From the NCBI GenBank assembly GCA_015520975.1, contig WAOZ01000042.1:1-9477 (forward strand): a stretch of DNA of 9,477 bases, written 5' to 3'. Each line of letters begins with the position of its first letter. Positions within the stretch are counted from its first letter, which is position 1. The position numbers and the translations under genes are program-made. The notes below the pieces were generated by a model. The model worked only from the letters and a program-made list of their open reading frames with translations, did not search any database and was not told where the DNA came from. Below, one piece after another: positions 5,735 through 9,477 of this stretch. This DNA is from DHVE2 group archaeon (GTDB lineage Archaea; Thermoplasmatota; Thermoplasmata; Thermoplasmatales; Aciduliprofundaceae).

Positions 5735-5773
5735 GATTGCACAGATATATATAATTGTTTTCATCCGTGCATC
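5735..5773. promoter_or_regulatory. Candidate divergent operator (inverted repeat)
   Basis: GATTGCAC (5735-5742) and GTGCATC (5767-5773) form inverted arms, GAT(T)GCAC, separated by 24 nt. The left arm lies between the carboxypeptidase TATA box and its start. The right arm abuts the TATA box of the regulator gene. Occupancy could therefore affect both promoters. This is a pattern-based inference; short arms can arise by chance. Confidence 0.3.
5744..5763 (-). promoter_or_regulatory. BRE/TATA promoter of the carboxypeptidase gene
   Basis: The minus strand reads GAAAACAATTATATATATC. The TATATATA core is centred near 5750, about 24 nt before ATG 5726, consistent with a leaderless transcript. 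Confidence 0.6.
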
Positions 5774-5782
5774 TTATATATA
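5769..5782 (+). promoter_or_regulatory. TATA promoter of the TrmB-type regulator gene
   Basis: GCATCTTATATATA, with TTATATAT at 5774-5781 centred about 25 nt before ATG 5803. It implies a leaderless start and rules against the in-frame TTG at 5755, which lies upstream of the TATA box. Confidence 0.6.
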
Positions 5783-5802
5783 ACTCCCCTTTAAGGACAA
5801 AC

Positions 5803-7029
5803 ATGGAAGTGCTGAAAAAACATTTGCGCGAACTGGGGCTAACACAGTATGAAATGGATGCATATATGACGTTGCTTGGGAGGGGGACAATGAGCGCGAA
5901 TGAGTGCAGTGCGGCATCTGGTGTGCCCCGTCCAAGATGCTATGATGTATTAAATGCCCTTGTGGAAAAAGGGCTTGTTCAAATGCTACCCGGTCGCCCT
6001 GTGAGATATTCGCCCGTTCCACCGGAAATAGGAATTGAGAGACTTTACAATCGCTGCAAAGAAAATGCAGAGAGAGAACTTGAAATGAAGAGAAAAAGTG
6101 CTGATTTTTTAATCTCCCAGCTCAAAATGTACTTTTCATCCGCCGAAAACATTCTAAGCGATACCGTGAATTTGATCCGTTATGAAAAACCCGTTGAAGG
6201 CTTAATAAATTTGATAAATCCTGCGAATGATTATTTTTATCTCGTATCTCCCTGCGAGAAAATCATCAATTCAAAAACAGAATTCTATTCCGCATTGGTC
6301 AACGCGCTCAGAAAAGAGGTGAAAATCAAAATTATTCAACCCATAAGCGGCATATGCAATTTTGAAGTGTATGACAGTCTATGTGGGCTTGGATTGGAAA
6401 TTAAACACATGATATCTCCACCGGGTTTCTTTGCCATAGCAGATAGAAATGTGGTACTGAATCTTTTTGAAAGAGCAAATTACATAGGAACACTAAAAAT
6501 AAGTGATGATCTGTCACACAGAACATTCTTGGACTATTTCTCCCGCATTTGGGAAAACGCCGAAAGTTTTTCAGAAATGAAAAACGCATACCGCACCATT
6601 TCCATACACGATTTTGACTTTTCGCTGGATTTGCCTTCAAACGCAAAAATTTACTTTTTTGATATTGATACAAATTTCGGATTCGTGGAATTTCACATTC
6701 CGCTTCATAACATTCTCGGATTTATACGCGTTGCATGGATACCGGTGCAGAATAATCCCGATCCGGGTTCGCTTTTGCAGGAAATAGCAGAAAAAACAGG
6801 TATGGGCATCATAGAAATAGAAAATTCCAGCCAGCGAAGAAATTATTTTGAATTTGAAGGAAAATGGTTCAATTATGCCCATGGTGCGGGAATGTTCAGA
6901 GCGAGATTAATGTACACAGATAACAGGGTTTATGCAATAATAATAAGAACAAAAAATTCACTCAATACGCCGCCAGGCAGGGAATCTCTAGTATCTCTGG
7001 AGATGATAGCCAGCACTTTCAGAGTTTGA
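5803..7029 (+). CDS. TrmB-type transcription regulator with extra C-terminal (PsbP-like?) domain
   Basis: Predicted DNA-binding regulator, 408 aa. Residues 1-72 form a TrmB-family winged helix (LRELGLTQYEMDAYMTLL, then SAASGVPRPRCYDVLNALVEKGLV, then a wing at PGRPVRYSPVPPE). Residues 76-112 are a charged helix, likely a dimerising coiled coil. About 125-255 resembles the TrmB C-terminal ligand-sensing, phospholipase-D-like region (DYFYLVSPCEKI, VKIKIIQPI, YFSRIWENA). About 265-408 is additional: it ends RARLMYTDNRVYAIIIRT...MIASTFRV, a pattern I associate with PsbP-like domains. Ligand unknown; classical TrmB proteins sense sugars. There is no membrane segment. The start ATG 5803 is supported by the TATA position. 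It shares a 76-bp divergent promoter with the secreted carboxypeptidase, its most likely target along with itself. Its coding sequence looks more A/T-rich than its neighbours. The stop overlaps that of the Roadblock gene by 11 bp. Confidence 0.88.
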   Translation: MEVLKKHLRELGLTQYEMDAYMTLLGRGTMSANECSAASGVPRPRCYDVLNALVEKGLVQMLPGRPVRYSPVPPEIGIERLYNRCKENAERELEMKRKSADFLISQLKMYFSSAENILSDTVNLIRYEKPVEGLINLINPANDYFYLVSPCEKIINSKTEFYSALVNALRKEVKIKIIQPISGICNFEVYDSLCGLGLEIKHMISPPGFFAIADRNVVLNLFERANYIGTLKISDDLSHRTFLDYFSRIWENAESFSEMKNAYRTISIHDFDFSLDLPSNAKIYFFDIDTNFGFVEFHIPLHNILGFIRVAWIPVQNNPDPGSLLQEIAEKTGMGIIEIENSSQRRNYFEFEGKWFNYAHGAGMFRARLMYTDNRVYAIIIRTKNSLNTPPGRESLVSLEMIASTFRV

Positions 7030-7300
7030 ATGTTTTCAGAAACTCGTCCATTTCTTCCTCGGTGCCTATATACGCCACAAGCGCATTTTTATCAAATGGT
7101 TTGATTATCACTGTTCCCTGCTCTCCATCTATCACAAGCTTTCGCGTCTCATCACCGTATTCTTTCTGAGCGGTGGATGCCGCTCCAAAGGCCGCAGCAC
7201 ACATTATGCAAAATCTCTCTGTTTCCATATTTTCAGGCAGGTTTCCTTTTATATAAGTCCCATCTTTTTTAAATACAGCATATTTTTTCAATCCCCTCAC
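7019..7300 (-). CDS. Roadblock/LC7-family protein
   Basis: A 93-aa single-domain Roadblock/LC7 protein, a fold that dimerises and regulates small GTPases (MglB, Ragulator-type). Seen: beta strands KKYAVFKKDGTYIKGNLP, a long helix ERFCIMCAAAFGAASTAQKEYG, then TRKLVIDGEQGTVIIKPFDKNALVAYIGT and a final EEEMDEFLKTF helix, which is the family order. The start is GTG 7300, whose GTGA overlaps the V4R stop by 4 bp, implying translational coupling. TTG 7291 is an alternative, with a GGTGA 5 nt upstream. No GTPase gene lies in the window, so its partner is unknown; V4R is the obvious candidate co-factor. It ends tail to tail with the TrmB-type gene, overlapping 11 bp. Confidence 0.85.
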   Translation of the reverse strand: MRGLKKYAVFKKDGTYIKGNLPENMETERFCIMCAAAFGAASTAQKEYGDETRKLVIDGEQGTVIIKPFDKNALVAYIGTEEEMDEFLKTFKL

Positions 7301-7740
7301 CCCACCATGTTTATTTTAAACAGGCAGTGCGGATCGCCTTTACCTTCGCATTTTTCCTCTTCAACATTCACAATAGTTTCGTAATACTTTTCGTAAACTT
7401 TTCGTATTATTCCACGGAGCATATGACAGGTCGGTGTTCTGGATTCATGCGCTTCTATGGAACCCTTGGTTTTGACATATTCTTTTGCAAACTCAATATC
7501 TTCCACCCAGCCTTTCTCCTTTAAGATCTCCGCTATCTTCTCGAAATAATTATCCCGCGGTACATTGCTCGAAATAATCTCACCTATTATCTCGCCGCTT
7601 CTGAAAAATAAGCCCACTGAGGCATATGACATTATTCCCTGATACACCTCTTTCATTTTAACGAGTTCTTCTTTGGTAAGTTTGACCTCATTCATAGCAA
7701 TCAAATGGGCTAATTCAATACACCGATATAAATGTTTCAT
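7297..7740 (-). CDS. V4R (4-vinyl reductase-like) domain protein
   Basis: A 147-aa stand-alone V4R domain protein, a predicted small-molecule-binding domain with conserved Cys residues. Seen: YASVGLFFRSGEIIGEII (strand-helix opening), the helix ESRTPTCHMLRGIIRKVYEKYY and the terminal hallmark EEEKCEGKGDPHCLFKI, with C131 and C139; C105-H106 may join them in metal or ligand binding. V4R proteins occur in archaea as hydrocarbon- or redox-type sensors and next to Roadblock genes; the ligand here is not deducible. ATG 7740 lies about 23 nt after a TTTTTAAA element (7766-7759). ATG 7695 (residue 16) is possible, since the first 15 residues lie outside the domain. The GTGA overlap with the Roadblock gene indicates one operon and probably a shared complex. 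Confidence 0.85.
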   Translation of the reverse strand: MKHLYRCIELAHLIAMNEVKLTKEELVKMKEVYQGIMSYASVGLFFRSGEIIGEIISSNVPRDNYFEKIAEILKEKGWVEDIEFAKEYVKTKGSIEAHESRTPTCHMLRGIIRKVYEKYYETIVNVEEEKCEGKGDPHCLFKINMVG

Positions 7741-7752
7741 TCTCGTTTCTCT

Positions 7753-7775
7753 TTAAAATTTTAAAAACCTTAAAA
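7753..7775 (-). promoter_or_regulatory. Probable promoter of V4R-Roadblock and terminator region of the CBS gene
   Basis: The 48 bp between the CBS stop and ATG 7740 hold three T-rich/TATA-like elements on the minus strand: CTTTTTAAGG, GGTTTTTAAAA and ATTTTAAAG. The middle one (7766-7759) is spaced about 23 nt from ATG 7740. The T5 runs could also terminate the upstream CBS transcript. Whether the three genes form one transcript or two is unresolved. Confidence 0.4.
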
Positions 7776-7788
7776 AGATATTATGTCG

Positions 7789-8352
7789 TTAATCCATCAT
7801 CTGCTCTGCGCATTCGGGGCATACAAGAGAGCCCTGCACAAGTCTGAGCCGAAGAGAGTATTGTCCGCAATTTTCACATTTACCGGCAACATACTCTGAT
7901 AGGTGATTCTCGTATTCCACGGCAGTATGCATTTTTGCATATTCCTGCGTAATCGCAATTAAATCAGGTGATATCCGCGTTATGTCGTTTTCAGATAGAA
8001 TTCCAACAATTTTCCCGTTCTTGACCACTGGCAGTTTTCGTATTCTGCGCCTGGACATTACCTTCGCAGCCACGGATATGGATTCATTATGAGGGATCAT
8101 TATCACAGGAAAACTCATGATATCTTTCAGCGTGGTTTTATGCATTTCAAGTTCTTCAGCTACAACCTTGGTAACAAAATCGCGGTCCGTCACGATGCCC
8201 ACCGGTGTGTTATCTTCCACAATTATCAGCGTGCTCACACCGTATTTGCGCATAATTCTCGCACCCTCCACTACAGGTGTGTTTACAGGTACCATTTTCG
8301 GATTTTTCGACATAACTTCTTCCACAAGTATATCTTTCATGGCACTCGCCAT
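7789..8352 (-). CDS. CBS-domain pair protein with C-terminal zinc ribbon
   Basis: A 187-aa predicted nucleotide-sensing regulator. CBS1 is at about 8-65 (VEEVMSKNPKMVPVNTPVVEGARIM ... PVGIVTDRDFV) and CBS2 at about 75-130 (LKDIMSFPVIMIPHNESI ... KIVGILSENDI). The (G)IVTDRD and GILSEND motifs are the usual adenosine-ribose contacts, so AMP, ATP or SAM-type ligands are likely. A linker helix (131-157) leads to a compact treble-clef or ribbon with C159, C162, C178 and C181 (CENCGQ...VCPECAE), probably zinc-binding. There is no catalytic domain, so it probably acts by binding nucleic acid or a protein partner. ATG 8352 has a TATA box centred 25 nt upstream; ATG 8340 is a weaker alternative. It lies upstream of V4R-Roadblock on the same strand with a 48-bp gap, so functional linkage is possible but unproven. 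Confidence 0.92.
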   Translation of the reverse strand: MASAMKDILVEEVMSKNPKMVPVNTPVVEGARIMRKYGVSTLIIVEDNTPVGIVTDRDFVTKVVAEELEMHKTTLKDIMSFPVIMIPHNESISVAAKVMSRRRIRKLPVVKNGKIVGILSENDITRISPDLIAITQEYAKMHTAVEYENHLSEYVAGKCENCGQYSLRLRLVQGSLVCPECAEQMMD

Positions 8353-8373
8353 ATATTATTAAGAAAAACTCGG

Positions 8374-8383
8374 ATTAAAACCT
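8374..8383 (-). promoter_or_regulatory. TATA promoter of the CBS gene
   Basis: The minus strand reads AAGGTTTTAAT, with TTTTAAT at 8380-8374 centred 25 nt before ATG 8352. It sits directly after the oligo-T tract of the preceding transporter gene. Confidence 0.5.
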
Positions 8384-8388
8384 TATGC

Positions 8389-8394
8389 AAAAAA
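8389..8394 (-). terminator. Oligo-T tract after the transporter gene
   Basis: A T6 run on the minus strand begins two bases after the TGA (8398-8396). It lies immediately upstream of the CBS promoter, fitting a simple archaeal terminator. It is short, so efficiency is uncertain. Confidence 0.4.
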
Positions 8395-8395
8395 T

Positions 8396-9477
8396 TCACT
8401 CTCTGACAAACACCGCAGGGGCGATTATGAGCAGTATTATCCCAATACTCGCAAGAGCCAGAGATACACCCAGCGCGTCAGCAAGATAGCCCATAATAAC
8501 AGAAAATACCGCGGCAAAAATGGTTTTCAGCTGAGATTCTGCACTCAAGCCAGAGGCCATAACCTTGCTTTTTATTTTTTCGCTTATGTATCCAACTGTC
8601 ATAGGTCTCCTCATATTGTGGAGAACATACAGCATCAGAAATAGAGATATGGAAAGTAAGTCCAGCGAAAACTGAAAGGCCAATCCCGTAAATAGCAGCG
8701 CAAGACCACCAAGAATCGTTGTTAGATTTATCGCGCGCGTAAGTTTTCCTATTTTATCAACGATTACATAAGAATAGCGGGATGCAAAACTTGAGAGAAG
8801 ATACACGAAAAAATAAGTTACACCGATAACCATAGCCGTTCTCTGATCACCGTTGAGAAACAGAAGCACTGGCAGAGATAGGGCGAAGATCTCTAAAATA
8901 CGCTGGAGATAATCTTTGGTTGCTTTGAAAGCCGCATCAAAAGTAGAGGAATTCAGCATGGCCCTCAATGCAGGTCTGTTTTTGAATATTCCGGCAAAAT
9001 TGCCGAGCGTGGCGTGTACTCTCTTCTTTCTTTTTTTTCTGGATATTTCGCCGTCCAGATATGATGGATATGTTGCAAGGTTCACAAGATTTATAAAATA
9101 AGGTATGAGCGTGACGAGAAAAATATCTCTGAAATTTCCTGTGTAAAAAACCACCGCCGCGGCAAGCAAAGAATTAATTGCGGAGCCCAATTGCGAAAAC
9201 GAACGTGTTGCACCGTAATATTCAACCTTTTTATCAAGAATGCCTTTTCTTTTCAGGTACTCGAGTATCATAGCTTTATGTGTACCAGTGCGGTACGCTT
9301 CTCCAAGTCCAAACAGAACCATGGCTGCAGCAAAAAACACGAACGATGAGGTTAGATAGAATATTGAAAATGAGAATATGTACGAGAGCATACTCATTAC
9401 CATGGATTTTCTTCTGCCGTACGCGTCCGCAAATATGCCGGTAGGTATCTCAAGAAGATTTATAGATACTTCACGAA
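8396..9477 (-). CDS. MFS transporter, N-terminus beyond the right edge
   Basis: Integral membrane secondary transporter of the major facilitator superfamily; 360 codons are visible. The frame continues in phase past ATG 9403 to the window edge. There it encodes EIPTGIFADAYGRRKSM, the MFS motif A that normally links TM2 and TM3, so ATG 9403 is internal and TM1 plus most of TM2 lie outside. I count about ten further hydrophobic segments, giving the canonical 12. A basic central loop (EISRKKRKKRVHATLG) separates the two six-helix halves. The late segment AESQLKTIFAAVFSVIMGYLADALG has the spacing of TM11 and its flanks. Substrate cannot be inferred from motifs, though drug/metabolite exporters and uncharacterised archaeal MFS look alike. 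The gene ends 44 bp before the CBS start on the same strand, with a T6 tract between. Confidence 0.9.
   Translation of the reverse strand, partial: REVSINLLEIPTGIFADAYGRRKSMVMSMLSYIFSFSIFYLTSSFVFFAAAMVLFGLGEAYRTGTHKAMILEYLKRKGILDKKVEYYGATRSFSQLGSAINSLLAAAVVFYTGNFRDIFLVTLIPYFINLVNLATYPSYLDGEISRKKRKKRVHATLGNFAGIFKNRPALRAMLNSSTFDAAFKATKDYLQRILEIFALSLPVLLFLNGDQRTAMVIGVTYFFVYLLSSFASRYSYVIVDKIGKLTRAINLTTILGGLALLFTGLAFQFSLDLLSISLFLMLYVLHNMRRPMTVGYISEKIKSKVMASGLSAESQLKTIFAAVFSVIMGYLADALGVSLALASIGIILLIIAPAVFVRE

Noticed and set aside
4977..5783. 268-codon open frame on the plus strand
   Set aside because: Antisense to the carboxypeptidase gene, whose catalytic motifs are intact. The predicted protein has no recognisable domain and runs into the divergent promoter.
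8089..8406. 105-codon plus-strand frame opposite the CBS gene
   Set aside because: His/Arg/Phe-rich antisense shadow of a gene with clear CBS motifs.
9401..9403. ATG as the transporter start
   Set aside because: The frame is open to the window edge and encodes MFS motif A (EIPTGIFADAYGRRK) upstream, so the true start lies outside.
1..9477. CRISPR array, IS element, tRNA or rRNA gene
   Set aside because: No spaced direct repeats, no transposase motif, no cloverleaf or rRNA-like stretch seen on either strand.

Overview
The window is archaeal chromosome, and every gene with a confident assignment is archaeal core or typical archaeal accessory. It carries a class I CCA-adding enzyme, archaeal alpha-NAC, the wyosine enzyme TYW1, the H/ACA RNP protein Gar1, transcription factor TFB, a TrmB-type regulator, and V4R, Roadblock and CBS signalling proteins. 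TATA/BRE promoters lie about 24-28 nt upstream of the start codons of first genes. Overall this suggests a euryarchaeal-grade organism. A Thermoplasmatota/DHVE2-like (Aciduliprofundum-like) protein-degrading heterotroph is my guess from gene content, at low confidence. There is no IS element, CRISPR array, tRNA or rRNA, and no non-coding stretch over 300 bp.

Layout. (a) 1-1070, minus: alpha-NAC (nac) followed by the overlapping 5' part of cca, which runs off the left edge. cca lacks an ATG, GTG or TTG start but has an ATT with a near-perfect Shine-Dalgarno. (b) 1159-1392, plus: a small conserved-looking helical protein, divergent from nac and meeting tyw1 tail to tail with an 11-bp overlap. 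(c) 1382-2317, minus: tyw1. It is divergent from a nitroreductase (2418-3020, plus). (d) 3047-4223, minus: gar1-tfb operon with overlapping reading frames. (e) 4323-5726, minus: an exported M14 zinc carboxypeptidase with a C-terminal VPxxxP-type sorting tail. It is divergent from a 408-aa TrmB-type regulator (5803-7029, plus) that appears to carry a C-terminal PsbP-like domain. (f) 7019-8352, minus: a CBS-pair/zinc-ribbon protein, then a V4R protein and a Roadblock/LC7 protein coupled by a GTGA overlap. (g) 8396-9477, minus: a 12-TM MFS transporter whose N-terminus lies beyond the right edge.

How the parts work together. Left to right, the window mixes tRNA maturation and modification (cca, tyw1), nascent-chain handling (nac), rRNA pseudouridylation (gar1) and basal transcription (tfb) with accessory functions. 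The most suggestive accessory unit is the regulator and secreted peptidase sharing a 76-bp divergent promoter that contains a GATTGCAC/GTGCATC inverted repeat. That suggests control of peptide scavenging by a fused sensor-regulator. The V4R-Roadblock-CBS cluster looks like a small ligand-sensing or GTPase-regulating module with no GTPase in view.

Expression signals divide by gene position. First genes look leaderless. The internal operon genes cca and tfb have Shine-Dalgarno sequences, which I used to correct several start sites.
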